Assembly (NCBI GenBank): GCA_964019335.1
Contig: OZ025663.1
Coordinates: forward strand, 151,001-215,000
Length of the DNA stretch: 64,000 nucleotides
Direction of reading: 5' to 3'
From: Diplonema japonicum
Taxonomy: Eukaryota > Euglenozoa > Diplonemea > Diplonemida > Diplonemidae
A model generated the notes under the pieces. The model made no database searches. It worked only from the letters and a program-made list of their open reading frames with translations, and was not told the DNA's origin. This document shows, one piece after another, positions 35,224-44,744 of the stretch (positions are counted from its first letter, which is position 1; each line of letters starts with the position of its first letter). Made by a program: the position numbers and the translations under genes.

Positions 35224-36375
35224 ATGGCGAAAATCAGCGACTTCGAGGAAATCCTTCCGTTGCTGGAGAACGAGAGGCCGGATGTTAGAAAGCAAGTCCT
35301 GAAGGTGATGTCGGGGTTCTTACAGCACGACAATATTATAGAGTACACCATCGAACACGGTTCGCAAAGCGTCAAAATGATAACAGAGATGATACAGCCA
35401 GGCGACGCCTTCAAGACATATCTATCCGATGTTTTGCTAGTTCTGATCAACCTTTCCGACAAAGGCGCACTAGCACGAGCAATGCTGGACGTGAGGGTCG
35501 TCCCGAGGACCATGCTTTTACTGGAAAAAGGTTCGCTGTCCTCCGGGCTTCAAGAACTATGTTTGATATTGATCGCAAACTTGACCAGCGTCACTGTGGA
35601 AGCAGTGGAACATCTTTTACAAACGAACAATAAAGTTCTTGAAGGATACTATCTGTCACAGTTAATCCGCCGCTTTGTCGATGAACATGGCGATGCGAGT
35701 AATCTACTTGTCAAACCTTCTGAAGCAGATGGGTTTGTTGGAGGTGGGAGGGACAGATCTAAATGGGTCGGATCCATTTTGGGAAATTGTGCGCAATGCG
35801 AAGCCGGTCGGAAATTGTTAATCGACGACGATGAGTCTTTAAAGAAGTTCGCGGACCTTCTCAGCACGGAAGATACCCAACTCCGGCTTGCCGTAGCGTG
35901 TTTAATCAAAAATATCCTTCACGACCCCGACACCCACCCGGCCCTTCTCCAGCAAGAAATCGGTGGTGCCTTAATGACCCGTATCATCGGAAGCGAAAAA
36001 GAAAAAAACGAGGAAATTCTTAACGTAATCGTTCATGCTGTGAAGTGTCTGTCTCTGTCCAAGCCCGGTGTTGATTTTCTAGACGGTGTCGGTGCCAAGG
36101 GAGAACTACGGGGTGTGGTAGAGTCCGTCCCCGATGCCATCAAACCAGAATTGCAAAAGATTATCGACGGCTTGGATGACGTTCAAGAAATCATACAAAT
36201 GGAGGAACCCGAACCCAAAAACGAGGAGCAGAAAAACAAAAAGAAACAGAAACCCATCCCCGCCGAATCGGGTGTCGAAGAACTGGACAGTGACGACGAT
36301 GGTGAAGAAATCGAGCTTGCGGCACTCGACGATGATGAGCTCGAAGCCGAAAAGGACATGGAAGATGTGGAGTAG
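35224..36375 (+). CDS. HGH1: HGH1 homologue (eEF2 folding cochaperone)
   Basis: This 383-residue protein matches HGH1 (FAM203), a cytosolic armadillo-like adaptor that helps TRiC and Hsp90 fold elongation factor eEF2. Two family regions are visible: the central block with ANLTSVTVEAVEHLL and the conserved DRSKWVGSILGNCAQCEAGR (about residues 178-197), and the later block HAVKCLSLSKPGVDFL. Length agrees with the family. The C-terminus (about 325-383) is a highly acidic tail with a Lys/Gln-rich break (KNKKKQKP), a common feature of the family. The ATG follows an A-rich leader, and no introns are needed. Nothing nearby is functionally linked. Confidence 0.88.
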   Translation: MAKISDFEEILPLLENERPDVRKQVLKVMSGFLQHDNIIEYTIEHGSQSVKMITEMIQPGDAFKTYLSDVLLVLINLSDKGALARAMLDVRVVPRTMLLLEKGSLSSGLQELCLILIANLTSVTVEAVEHLLQTNNKVLEGYYLSQLIRRFVDEHGDASNLLVKPSEADGFVGGGRDRSKWVGSILGNCAQCEAGRKLLIDDDESLKKFADLLSTEDTQLRLAVACLIKNILHDPDTHPALLQQEIGGALMTRIIGSEKEKNEEILNVIVHAVKCLSLSKPGVDFLDGVGAKGELRGVVESVPDAIKPELQKIIDGLDDVQEIIQMEEPEPKNEEQKNKKKQKPIPAESGVEELDSDDDGEEIELAALDDDELEAEKDMEDVE

Positions 36376-36644
36376 ATTTTGATGGGGCCCGTGTGCGTTT
36401 TTTTTTTTTTTTTTTTTTTCTCTCTCTCTTTTTTTTTGTTCTCCAATCATATCATTTTTTTTTTGTTAGTTTCCCCTCCCCCCCTTTTTTTTTCTTTCTT
36501 TTTTTTTCCCCTTTTCATCTTCATTTATCTTCCCCACAAGATGATATGGGAAAAAAAAAAAAAAAAAAAAATAGTTTTTCGTTTTCATTTTTTTTTCTTC
36601 TTGCGGAAAGCAAAAAAAAAAAAACCAGGTAAAAAAAAAAAAAA
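36376..36644. other. Non-coding spacer, T-rich then A-rich
   Basis: 269 bp of T and C runs switching to A runs. It ends in CCAG plus a run of A immediately before the ATG of the next gene. No gene. Confidence 0.65.
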
Positions 36645-38882
36645 ATGAATACCATACGATCGATTGGGAAGGGTGCAGGCCAGTTGTCAGCAGTGGGCGA
36701 TCACACTTTAGATGCCGAGTTCAATGTGATATATATGTGTGTGAACAGGGCTTTGAAGCAAGCGCAACCACGGGACACGGGAATCGGGATGGAACTGGAA
36801 ATAATAATGAAGGCCCTGAAGCGGCTCTCACTCGAGGTGGGGAAGATGATAAAAGACAAAAAAGAACGATGCGAGGAAATGAAAATGGTCCGCAAGGGTC
36901 TAGAAACCAAACAAGAGATGGTCGAAGACCTACAATGCGAAGTCGCCAAAGTACGCGTAGAGCTCGAAGCAGCAATGGACCCTGCAAACATGAGGATAAA
37001 GCTGGCTTCACTCCGAGTTGCGGAACAAAGGGAATACCAAGAGCATCTGAACCGGCAATATGAAGCTTCAATGATAGCACATTCCAATCTGACCTCGCTC
37101 CGAAATAAAAAAAAACTACTATTAAGCAAAGCGGAGAGACGGCAGACACGCTTCAGCACAAGGTTATCCCTCACAGACGCCCTCATCGCTGCTGTGATCT
37201 GCGTCCTTCGGATCGAAACACCATTTCTCATAGCTACTCGGGAGACAGAGTTGCGTCGTACCAACGGTGTTGTAGAAGTCCCGCCTGGTGCTGCGTGTGA
37301 CAAGGACGTCTTCTGGTTACGGGATGCTCTTATCGTAACTGACAACCATGCGGATGAAGTATCCCGCCCCCTTCCTCAAGAAGGGCTTCCCAGTTATTTT
37401 GCTGATTATAGTATACCGGACAACCCTGATTTCGCACCACCTGGGCATTGGACTACCTTCTCGACAAATGTGTTTGCCGACGCACCGCCAAGTCTTCGTG
37501 TAAAACGCAGTGTCCGTGAAGGAGATGGTTTTGCTTCCCAAAACGGGCGTAAGTGCGAGTCTCGCCGTGCGTCCGTTGCATCTGCTGATGAGCCTCAGTA
37601 CCTCGACACATTTCTGTCTTCGTCGGAAAGCTTTCAAACTGTCCTCACCTCGCCTGTTTTACCAATGCACGCAAAGCCCCTTGCAAAGCCGCGGCGTATT
37701 TCCAATCTTTGGCAGGAAGCGCTGGACTCCGACTCCTCCGACGACACCGCCGCAACTGTCACAGTTGTGAACGGCGTTCGGCGTGTGACAAAGATCGACG
37801 AGAAGAAAACCTTCTGGGGGCTGGCCGTCTTTACCTTCCAGTACGCCAGGGGTGTTTTTCAACTGAAGGTCGACATGGCGAGTTTATCACGCCACCCCCT
37901 TGCGTCACTCGCAAAGCAAGCGGCACAGTACGGCGTCGAGTCTTTGCACGAAAAGATGCTGCGCCTGTCCGCACCCGTCATCTCGCTGACCGACATCCTG
38001 TTCTGCGACAAGCTGCAGGATGCGCTTGAGGAGCAACACACCGCCGCTCAGGTTGCTAAAAACCGCGAGGCAGGTTGTTCACCTAACGAAGCGCCCTCCT
38101 TCACAAATTACAAGTTGACCGAATCGGGGATGCAGTCCAGTTTAAAAGCAGCTACCAGGAAGGAAGGTCTGAAGAAGGGAGCACCTGTGGTGGTGCTGCA
38201 GAAGAGGTTTAGACAGCGTGGTTGTATTGAACATGTGGGGACAGATTTTGGCAGCATGGCGTGGGTGAACCCTTACTATGATAGGACTGTGGTGGCACAG
38301 GCATCGTCAGTCGGGCGGCCGCCTGCTGTGATAGCTGCCGTGACGGCGAAACACGTCGACGCTCCGCAGTTGCCGATTCCTTACTTCTGCACTGCCAACG
38401 AGCCCCTGCAGTCTGTTACTATCAACATCGGCACATCAGTCGTCATCCCACAGGCCTACTCCTTCGCCTCGGCACGGCCCATCATGGCTGGGCTCTTCCC
38501 CCGTTCTTGGCGCTTCGAAGGCTCTCTAAACGGCGAGCACTGGGATCTCCTCCGTCGCCATGTCGACGACACGACCATCATGAAGGACAACCCATACGGT
38601 TTGTGGTCTCTCCCCTCGTTTGCCGCTTCGCAGTCACAGCCCTTAGGATGCTATTACAAGTACTTCCGCATCACCCAAGAAGGCCCCAACAGCATGGGAT
38701 CCCACGAGCTTCAAATCTCCTGTTTTGAAGTGTACGGCCGCCTCCTCACTGTCCATCCATACTGCCGCAAGAAAGAGCACCCCGTGCCTTTGGCTGCGCA
38801 GCGACCAGCCGCACCTGACCTTCTCCCGATGCCGCAAGAAGAGCTTGCAAGCAAAAAGAAAAAGAAAAAGAAGAAAAAGTAA
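36645..38882 (+). CDS. Coiled-coil protein with C-terminal discoidin-like domain
   Basis: I do not recognise this 745-residue protein as a named gene. The N-terminal 180 residues are predicted coiled coil (KKERCEEMKMVRKGLETKQE and following heptads). The middle (about 190-500) has no clear domain. The C-terminal part (about 580-710) resembles the galactose-binding-like (F5/8C or SUN-like) domain of HECTD1-type proteins: PRSWRFEGSLNGEHWDLLRRH, then YYKYFRITQEGPNS, then LQISCFEVYG. Such domains usually bind proteins or glycans and here are probably intracellular, as no signal peptide is present. The protein ends in a run of about ten Lys encoded by mixed AAA and AAG codons. The next gene begins only 70 bp downstream. 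Confidence 0.75.
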   Translation: MNTIRSIGKGAGQLSAVGDHTLDAEFNVIYMCVNRALKQAQPRDTGIGMELEIIMKALKRLSLEVGKMIKDKKERCEEMKMVRKGLETKQEMVEDLQCEVAKVRVELEAAMDPANMRIKLASLRVAEQREYQEHLNRQYEASMIAHSNLTSLRNKKKLLLSKAERRQTRFSTRLSLTDALIAAVICVLRIETPFLIATRETELRRTNGVVEVPPGAACDKDVFWLRDALIVTDNHADEVSRPLPQEGLPSYFADYSIPDNPDFAPPGHWTTFSTNVFADAPPSLRVKRSVREGDGFASQNGRKCESRRASVASADEPQYLDTFLSSSESFQTVLTSPVLPMHAKPLAKPRRISNLWQEALDSDSSDDTAATVTVVNGVRRVTKIDEKKTFWGLAVFTFQYARGVFQLKVDMASLSRHPLASLAKQAAQYGVESLHEKMLRLSAPVISLTDILFCDKLQDALEEQHTAAQVAKNREAGCSPNEAPSFTNYKLTESGMQSSLKAATRKEGLKKGAPVVVLQKRFRQRGCIEHVGTDFGSMAWVNPYYDRTVVAQASSVGRPPAVIAAVTAKHVDAPQLPIPYFCTANEPLQSVTINIGTSVVIPQAYSFASARPIMAGLFPRSWRFEGSLNGEHWDLLRRHVDDTTIMKDNPYGLWSLPSFAASQSQPLGCYYKYFRITQEGPNSMGSHELQISCFEVYGRLLTVHPYCRKKEHPVPLAAQRPAAPDLLPMPQEELASKKKKKKKKK

Positions 38883-38952
38883 CACCTTCTGGTGCCGATA
38901 CCGTAACCTATTGAGATGTTGCTTTGTTTGGCGCGCTTAGTCACCGCAGTAT

Positions 38953-40488
38953 ATGGCCGTTCATGCCGTGGAAGCTCTTGCCCGGTTAGGGGGGTCCTTC
39001 AATGTTAAGGAGGAGCGCAAGTTCCGTGTTGAACACCACGAGGACAATGGAGAAGGCTGCCATGAGGTTGTCGTTGGGAAGGTCACGACGTTAGTCGAGG
39101 ACGGGTGCATGAAAGTGGCAAAAAGCGGTGTGCGGAAAGCTTGTAAGAGGATGACGTTTCAGGGCGCAGCCAATTGTCTGGTACTGTCCCACGGTGAGGC
39201 GGGGAGCACCAAGATAAACTTGCCTCAAGAGGACAGAGCAGAGCTGCTTGCTTCGTTCCGAGGACTTGCTGCCCTCAGCAAGGTGCCACATAACATACCG
39301 ACCGACAACAATTGTGTGCGTGCTCTGAGCCAACAGGAGTTGAGACGGCAGCTGAAGCTACTAGAGTCACATGTGCCCACAGAAGTAGAGATCGCAGAAG
39401 AAGAGCACAATGAGCAACAACTGATTCTATGGGAAGACAGGTGCGAGCTGTTGCGGCAGATTGCGTGCATCAAGCAGAGGCTGCGGCAGGCAAGGGAGCA
39501 CGACAAGAGCCGGCGGGAAGATGTCGCGAACAAGGTGCGGCTGGAGAAAGAGAATGAAAGCAAGAAAGCGTTGAAGGTTTCTACCACGAAGCAAAGGAGA
39601 GCGGAGCGCCGCATGCTGATACAAAAGGACTGCCTTATGCATGCAAGGATGCAACGAGAGGACGCATGGCTGGCGAGCAGCAGGGCGGCGGCATTGACAC
39701 GTGCTCTTGTGAAGTATGACGCAGACGAGAAAGCAGAAATGAAACGCGAGCATCATGATTTACTCTTGTTGAACCTGCAGCAAAAACGAACAGGAACACA
39801 ACAGGAGACGATCCAGAGGAACCTGCAGTCGGTCCTGTCGCACAGGGAGAGGCTGCTGGCGCTGAACGAGTACCGCACGATGAAGAGGTGTGACTTACTG
39901 GAATCGCTCTCGAGCAAGGCGAACAGGAAAAGTCGACAGCCCATCCCACTCGTGTCGGACCCTACTGTGGATAGGTACGCCGCCATCACCCAGAAACAAG
40001 AGCAAGTGTTTAACAAGATACTCAGCAAGGAAGACGCCATTGGGCAGTCACGAGAACGGCGTGAGAACGCTCTCTCTGAGGCGAAGCAATCCCAAGTAAC
40101 AAAGACGCTTCTGCGACAACTGCATGCAAGGAGTGCTGCTGATGAAGTTGTGACGAGCAAGCTGTCGCACCTGGTGTCCTCTTTAGAGAACAAAAGCTCA
40201 AAACACGGGAGATTCCTGGAAGAGAAAAAAACCGAAAAACAACGACGTCAGGAGGCAAGGAAGCTCCGCGAGCAGGCCCTCCTCGTGAAGCGCGACAATG
40301 CAGCTCTTAGGAAACAACAACTGGAAGAGGACAAGGCGGCTACTGTGAAGAAAAAGACCCACTTGAGGCTCGCACGCGTTGTTACGCGCATTATTCCCAA
40401 CGACGTGGAGCGACCCTCCACGGTCCCCCCTCACGTCGAGAGCAAGGCACCTGCACCACCATTGCCGCTGCAAACCGCTGAAGAGTAA
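38953..40488 (+). CDS. Unknown coiled-coil protein
   Basis: This 511-residue protein matches no family I know. Residues 1-110 are mixed and may be a small folded domain. From about 115 to 475 it is an almost continuous, highly charged helix (Glu, Arg, Lys, Gln, Leu), interrupted near 325-345 by PIPLVSDPTVDRYAAI. The tail is Pro-rich (VERPSTVPPHVESKAPAPPLPL). There is no signal peptide or membrane segment. It starts 70 bp after the upstream stop, with CACCGCAG just before the ATG as a possible splice acceptor. The architecture suits a cytoskeletal or ciliary scaffold, but that is inference from composition alone. Confidence 0.75.
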   Translation: MAVHAVEALARLGGSFNVKEERKFRVEHHEDNGEGCHEVVVGKVTTLVEDGCMKVAKSGVRKACKRMTFQGAANCLVLSHGEAGSTKINLPQEDRAELLASFRGLAALSKVPHNIPTDNNCVRALSQQELRRQLKLLESHVPTEVEIAEEEHNEQQLILWEDRCELLRQIACIKQRLRQAREHDKSRREDVANKVRLEKENESKKALKVSTTKQRRAERRMLIQKDCLMHARMQREDAWLASSRAAALTRALVKYDADEKAEMKREHHDLLLLNLQQKRTGTQQETIQRNLQSVLSHRERLLALNEYRTMKRCDLLESLSSKANRKSRQPIPLVSDPTVDRYAAITQKQEQVFNKILSKEDAIGQSRERRENALSEAKQSQVTKTLLRQLHARSAADEVVTSKLSHLVSSLENKSSKHGRFLEEKKTEKQRRQEARKLREQALLVKRDNAALRKQQLEEDKAATVKKKTHLRLARVVTRIIPNDVERPSTVPPHVESKAPAPPLPLQTAEE

Positions 40489-40550
40489 TTCCTGAGTTAT
40501 TGTAAGCACGCGTCCGACCTCAAACAAAACAGGCCCCTTTTATTATTATT

Positions 40551-40582
40551 ATTTTGTTCTTTTCCTTCTTCGTTGTTTTCAG
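40551..40582 (+). promoter_or_regulatory. Probable trans-splice acceptor tract
   Basis: A T-rich pyrimidine tract ends in GTTTTCAG at 40575-40582, about 107 nt before the next start codon. This is a textbook acceptor layout between two closely spaced genes on the same strand. Confidence 0.5.
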
Positions 40583-40689
40583 TATCCTCTAAACAAGACA
40601 AAGGTGGTGATTTCCATCACCGCCAGTCCCCTTTAGCACTCCGTGTATACTGTGCTTGCGTCACATAAATTATAACTATCACAGGAGGG

Positions 40690-43077
40690 ATGCCGCCAAA
40701 AATACCAAAGGCACCGTCCCCGAAAGCGGCTAAGCCAGCTGGCAAGGCATCACGATCGCCATCTCCGAAAGCGGCTAAACCAGCCGGCAAGACGTCACGA
40801 TCGCCCTCCCCAAAGAAAGCAGACAAGAAGCCTGGTGGTAAGAAGGCTCCATCGAAGACTCTGAAGGTGCAGCTGATTGGGGACGAGTGGAACTACGACG
40901 CAGGTATCGTGGTCGAGGCTGACAAGACCAAACCGTTGGAAGAATGTCTAAACAGCATACAGCAGGCCTTAGAGGTGCCATCTCTGGAGCACATCAAGTT
41001 CTATAAAACAACAGGGGAGAAGGACCAGGCTACAAAGTCCAAAATCCGTGTTGCCCTCGAAAAGACCCCAACGGAACTGAAGTTCGGCGCCCTCACCTCT
41101 GTGATCATCTACGCCAAGGTGGACTACAAAGCGCAGGGCCTTGTCCTCTATCTAACGGGGAAGGAATGGCCGTTTAGCGAGAAGCGATGTTTGATATGCC
41201 CCATGGATGTACCCCTCAAGACTCTGGTACCTGAGATATGCAAGCAACTCGATGTTGGGGAGTTGTCGCTGCTCACGGCCATGTGGGGGGAGGGCACACC
41301 GCCTGAGATAAGGCCGTCTGAACACGCGGTACCGCTTGCTAAGTCACCCGCACAAATGGGCATCTCCGGTGAGGCATTGATATGGTTTGCTATGGGCGAT
41401 GAAGTGGACTCCGTGAGGACCAGGGCGTCCAAGATCCCGCTGCCTGTCCCGGTGCCTGCTCTGCACAGGGCCCCGCACCCCAACCACGCGACCCTCCTCT
41501 ATGACGGTCATTCGTTCGATGTTGTCTCCCGCTGGCGCCTCCCGCCCCCCGACCCGAAGGTCGTATACTTCAACGACGACGACATGCCTGTGCCTGAGCC
41601 TGCTGCCGATCTTGTCGACAAGCTCCTGGCCCGCTGGGAGGAAGTCTGCCCTGAGCGTGCTGTGCATCGAGAAGAAGCCAAACGTGTGCTTGCCAGATAC
41701 CACGACAGGGAGGACGCTCTCTTCAAAGACCTGCAGACCGTGCCCCACACCGTGTTCCCATGGGGCCAAGGCCATGACTCGAAACAGCGAAGCTCCACAT
41801 TAAAACAAGTGCCACAGATGGATATCACGAAAGAGATGAAAAACAGACTGTGGGAGACACGAAAGATGCAAACGTGGGACGAGTGGAAGGACCACGTGCA
41901 TGATGTCAGAACAGAAGGGACTGTCCCTCTAAGCGACGCTGTGGTCACTGCGGGACTGTGTCTCGTCTCAGCGCTCTGCAGCAGGCTGTGGTGGGCACCT
42001 CCGTGGAGGAAGCAGGTCTTCATTAAAGGCGTTGAGACGAAAGAAGCAGCCATTGGAAGGTTCCACAGTGCTGTTGCCAAGAGGCGCAAGATACTAAAGG
42101 CTGTGCTCACCTCGCCGACAGCATCTCTGCTGGACCAAGACATAAGGGTCCTCATCTCGAAGATGGCCATTCCTAACCGAGACCTACCTGTGCAGCCTAT
42201 TGTTGAAGAGTTCAGGGAGCTCCAGCAGGTTCTCACGATGGTGGCGCACATACATACCTTTATGGCAGCCTGTGAGGTGGACCTGCGCAGCCGGATCGAG
42301 CGATACGCCTCATCGCCTTTGAGGGAGCGCGCGACATTTTCACCCTCCCCGAGGAGAGATGCACTTCCTGTGGATTTTGAGTCCCCATTAAGAACATCTG
42401 AAAGGGCTTCCGACAGAAATATGAGCCAAACACCAAGGAGCGGGTCACCTCGCCCACGGTCCCCGGTACGCTGGTCGGAGTCGCCTGTGAGGCTGCACCG
42501 AAGCAATTCGGATTTGGATCTTCTACCGAAAGGGAGGAAACCTTTAAAGTCACGGTCAGTGCGGAAGTCCGAGCCCCAGGAGGCAGAGAGGGAGGTGCGT
42601 GCACCATCACTCCCGGTCTCAGCTGCCACGTCAGAAATGGAAGCTGGGGTGCGTTTTATGTTGGACTCATTCTATGCCTTGCACTGCCCGTCGGGCATGT
42701 ACAAAGTTGAGGCATTGGTAGTGACCATTCTTAATGACCATTCTTATGGGACCGCCCAGTCGCGGCTTGCCGAGGTGGTGACTCGCATGTGCCATAAATA
42801 CGGGCAACGAGCGGGGGACTGGATCCCGCAACGTGCCGTCCCCTCTCTAGCCCTCACCCGCCACACTCTTGAGTCCTTCCACACTGCCTATGACCCTGAC
42901 AATGTGCCGAAAGCTTCAGTCATTGCACATGAAATCGTTACCGGCCCTTCCCCCTTTGCAACCCTCAGGCAAGTTATCAAGTCCCTTTGTGAGCGCTGGG
43001 CGCACAATGGAGCGCACCCTGACGACTGGCTGGGGCCGTACCCCCCTTGTCTTCAACTGCTCCACCACCCACTGTAG
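40690..43077 (+). CDS. Unknown protein with histone H1-like N-terminal tail
   Basis: I do not recognise this 795-residue protein. The first 60 residues are Lys/Pro/Ala/Ser-rich and contain a 15-residue tandem unit (SPKAAKPAGKASRSP, then SPKAAKPAGKTSRSP, then SPKKA), like the SPKK-bearing tails of histone H1. Residues about 60-240 contain two beta-rich segments that may be ubiquitin-like folds (TLKVQLIGDEWNYDAGIVV; GLVLYLTGKEWPFS). A further domain spans about 300-520. A Ser/Arg/Pro-rich stretch (about 545-635, with RSGSPRPRSPVRWSESP) follows. The C-terminus (about 650-790) holds two similar blocks, SFYALHCPSGMYKVEALVVTIL and SFHTAYDPDNVPKASVIAHEIV, each followed by a region with a W. The role is unknown. 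Confidence 0.72.
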   Translation: MPPKIPKAPSPKAAKPAGKASRSPSPKAAKPAGKTSRSPSPKKADKKPGGKKAPSKTLKVQLIGDEWNYDAGIVVEADKTKPLEECLNSIQQALEVPSLEHIKFYKTTGEKDQATKSKIRVALEKTPTELKFGALTSVIIYAKVDYKAQGLVLYLTGKEWPFSEKRCLICPMDVPLKTLVPEICKQLDVGELSLLTAMWGEGTPPEIRPSEHAVPLAKSPAQMGISGEALIWFAMGDEVDSVRTRASKIPLPVPVPALHRAPHPNHATLLYDGHSFDVVSRWRLPPPDPKVVYFNDDDMPVPEPAADLVDKLLARWEEVCPERAVHREEAKRVLARYHDREDALFKDLQTVPHTVFPWGQGHDSKQRSSTLKQVPQMDITKEMKNRLWETRKMQTWDEWKDHVHDVRTEGTVPLSDAVVTAGLCLVSALCSRLWWAPPWRKQVFIKGVETKEAAIGRFHSAVAKRRKILKAVLTSPTASLLDQDIRVLISKMAIPNRDLPVQPIVEEFRELQQVLTMVAHIHTFMAACEVDLRSRIERYASSPLRERATFSPSPRRDALPVDFESPLRTSERASDRNMSQTPRSGSPRPRSPVRWSESPVRLHRSNSDLDLLPKGRKPLKSRSVRKSEPQEAEREVRAPSLPVSAATSEMEAGVRFMLDSFYALHCPSGMYKVEALVVTILNDHSYGTAQSRLAEVVTRMCHKYGQRAGDWIPQRAVPSLALTRHTLESFHTAYDPDNVPKASVIAHEIVTGPSPFATLRQVIKSLCERWAHNGAHPDDWLGPYPPCLQLLHHPL
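40717..40806 (+). repeat. 45-nt tandem repeat in H1-like tail
   Basis: Two adjacent 45-nt units (40717-40761, 40762-40806) encode 15-residue SPKAAKPAGK-type repeats, and a third partial unit follows. They differ at several third codon positions. Confidence 0.85.
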
Positions 43078-43161
43078 TTCCATGTAGTTATTGTAGTCGC
43101 TTAGCATACATTCATTAAAACCAACAACAGACACCTTTCATTTTCTCTTAATACACAAGCA

Positions 43162-43374
43162 ATGGACGCAGGTTTCGGATCCTCGTTCATGGGTGGGATG
43201 AGCACCGTTGGCCACACGATGGAAGGGTTTGCTGAGAGCTCTGCTGATATGCTTGGGAAGGCGAGCTCCAGGACACGTGCTGCGAGGGATGTGTGTGGGG
43301 GCAAGACGACCCACAAGATCCAGAAGAGGACCTGCAAGAGGATCTGCAGGATCGTGTCACCCCGCCGTCGTTAA
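43162..43374 (+). CDS. 70-residue basic protein, tandem family copy 1
   Basis: This is the first of five near-identical genes and belongs to no family I know. The 70 residues have a Gly/Met/Ser-rich N-terminal half and a strongly basic C-terminal half with three Cys (C45, C58, C62), ending CKRICRIVSPRRR. It has no clear signal peptide. This copy is the most different in the second quarter: K33 and R37 where the others have R33 and K37. It also uses GCA for A3 and ends in TAA instead of TAG. It starts 84 bp after the gene for the H1-like-tailed protein. ATACACA lies at 43151-43157, just upstream. A nucleic-acid-binding role is possible from charge and the SPRRR end, but unproven. Confidence 0.8.
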   Translation: MDAGFGSSFMGGMSTVGHTMEGFAESSADMLGKASSRTRAARDVCGGKTTHKIQKRTCKRICRIVSPRRR

Positions 43375-43452
43375 TTTTCCGGGTTCATTTCCTCTTTTTG
43401 CATACACGCCAGTAGGTCACTACTGCCTTATACCAACATATAATTAAACGAC

Positions 43453-43502
43453 TTATTTTTTCTTCTTCTTTTTTTCTTGCTGTCGTTGTGAACACTTTGT
43501 AG
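43453..43502 (+). promoter_or_regulatory. Probable trans-splice acceptor before copy 2
   Basis: A TTCTTCTTC-type pyrimidine tract leads to ACTTTGTAG at 43494-43502, 27 nt before the ATG of copy 2. The order tract, AG, short A/C-rich leader, ATG fits a trans-splice acceptor. Confidence 0.45.
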
Positions 43503-43529
43503 CAATACTTACACTACAACAACAACAAA

Positions 43530-43742
43530 ATGGACGCCGGTTTCGGATCCTCGTTCATGGGTGGGATGAGCACCGTTGGCCACACGATGGAAGGGTTTGC
43601 TGAGAGCTCTGCTGATATGCTTGGGAGGGCGAGCTCCAAGACACGTGCTGCGAGGGATGTGTGTGGGGGCAAGACGACCCACAAGATCCAGAAGAGGACC
43701 TGCAAGAGGATCTGCAGGATCGTGTCACCCCGCCGTCGTTAG
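43530..43742 (+). CDS. 70-residue basic protein, tandem family copy 2
   Basis: This copy encodes the consensus protein (R33, K37, D43, K48), identical in sequence to copies 3 and 5. Relative to copy 1 it differs at codons 3, 33, 37 and the stop. It keeps GAT for D29, as copy 1 does, whereas copies 3-5 use GAC. The leader is ACAACAACAACAAAATG, unrelated to the leaders of the other copies. ATACACAC and TACACAT follow the stop at 43752-43769. Confidence 0.85.
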   Translation: MDAGFGSSFMGGMSTVGHTMEGFAESSADMLGRASSKTRAARDVCGGKTTHKIQKRTCKRICRIVSPRRR

Positions 43743-43876
43743 AATACAACAATACACACTTTTACACATGGCCCTTTGTCACCCCCCTTTTTTTATCTAT
43801 TGTTTCCACTGGAATTGCATGTATCAAGAGGAAAAAAAGAAAGTAACCCCACACAGACGATAAGCACCTACGCACA

Positions 43877-44089
43877 ATGGACGCCGGTTTCGGATCCTCG
43901 TTCATGGGCGGGATGAGCACCGTTGGCCACACGATGGAAGGGTTTGCTGAGAGCTCTGCTGACATGCTTGGGAGGGCGAGCTCCAAGACACGTGCTGCGA
44001 GGGATGTGTGTGGGGGCAAGACGACCCACAAGATCCAGAAGAGGACCTGCAAGAGGATCTGCAGGATCGTGTCACCCCGCCGTCGTTAG
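43877..44089 (+). CDS. 70-residue basic protein, tandem family copy 3
   Basis: The protein is identical to that of copies 2 and 5. Silent differences are GGC at G11 and GAC at D29. It lies 134 bp after copy 2. The spacer shows no similarity to the other spacers apart from ATACACAT at 44099-44106, 10 nt after the stop. The next gene, 160 bp on, is the secreted MRH-like protein. Confidence 0.85.
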   Translation: MDAGFGSSFMGGMSTVGHTMEGFAESSADMLGRASSKTRAARDVCGGKTTHKIQKRTCKRICRIVSPRRR

Positions 44090-44249
44090 AGGCCAACCAT
44101 ACACATATTATTGTTATTTTTTTTTTTTAATTTACACGACTAAGTCTTATTGTTCTTCTTTCATTCTTTTTTTTTTTTTTTTTTTTTTTTGTGTGTTGTG
44201 ACCGGCTTCTGACAGCACTTCAGGCTTTATTTTAAATCTCCGCAACAAA

Positions 44250-44744
44250 ATGAAGATCTTCATCGCGAACCTCCTGTTTCTTGCATGCGTCATGAGTGCC
44301 AATGGGTTCCAACTAAGGACTGACCCGACCAACTCGTGCAGAGCATATGGGAACGCAACAACTTACGACATCAGCAAGGTGATGGACTGGCCTGTGAAGT
44401 TGCAGGGCGGGGGGTACGAGTTTATCTTTGACCCTTGCACTGGTGTTCCGTGTCCTGGGCAGCAAGGCAACAACATTGCAGTCTGCCAAGCAGCTGACAT
44501 CCACTGGCCTTGTGGAACCACGAATGGCACCATATGGATGATGTCGTATGTAAGCTACACACAGTGGAAGATTCTGTACCCGAATGGGGTGAACTTCAGG
44601 GCCACAGTGGTCACCTTCACGGTCGACAGCAACGCCACGAAGACTACCATCAAGGCCCTCCCTGAGGAGAACCTTCTCTACAATTTCGAAATCAAGGGAA
44701 AATGCCTCGGGCAGCCCTTTAGCCCCGCTGAGTGCAACAACTGA
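44250..44744 (+). CDS. Secreted MRH-like (mannose-6-phosphate receptor homology) protein
   Basis: This 164-residue protein has a clear signal peptide (MKIFIANLLFLACVMSANG, cleavage about residue 20). The rest resembles one mannose-6-phosphate receptor homology domain: an early C with YDISKV after it, then YEFIFDPCTGVPCPG, then AVCQ, and late hydrophobic strands ending in GKCLGQPFSPAEC. Cysteines pair plausibly as in MRH folds. I cannot confirm the usual Q, R, E and Y sugar-binding residues, so glycan binding is uncertain. It has no membrane anchor. N-glycosylation sites are present at NAT (two) and NGT. It sits inside the array of 70-residue genes and is unrelated to them in sequence. Confidence 0.72.
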   Translation: MKIFIANLLFLACVMSANGFQLRTDPTNSCRAYGNATTYDISKVMDWPVKLQGGGYEFIFDPCTGVPCPGQQGNNIAVCQAADIHWPCGTTNGTIWMMSYVSYTQWKILYPNGVNFRATVVTFTVDSNATKTTIKALPEENLLYNFEIKGKCLGQPFSPAECNN

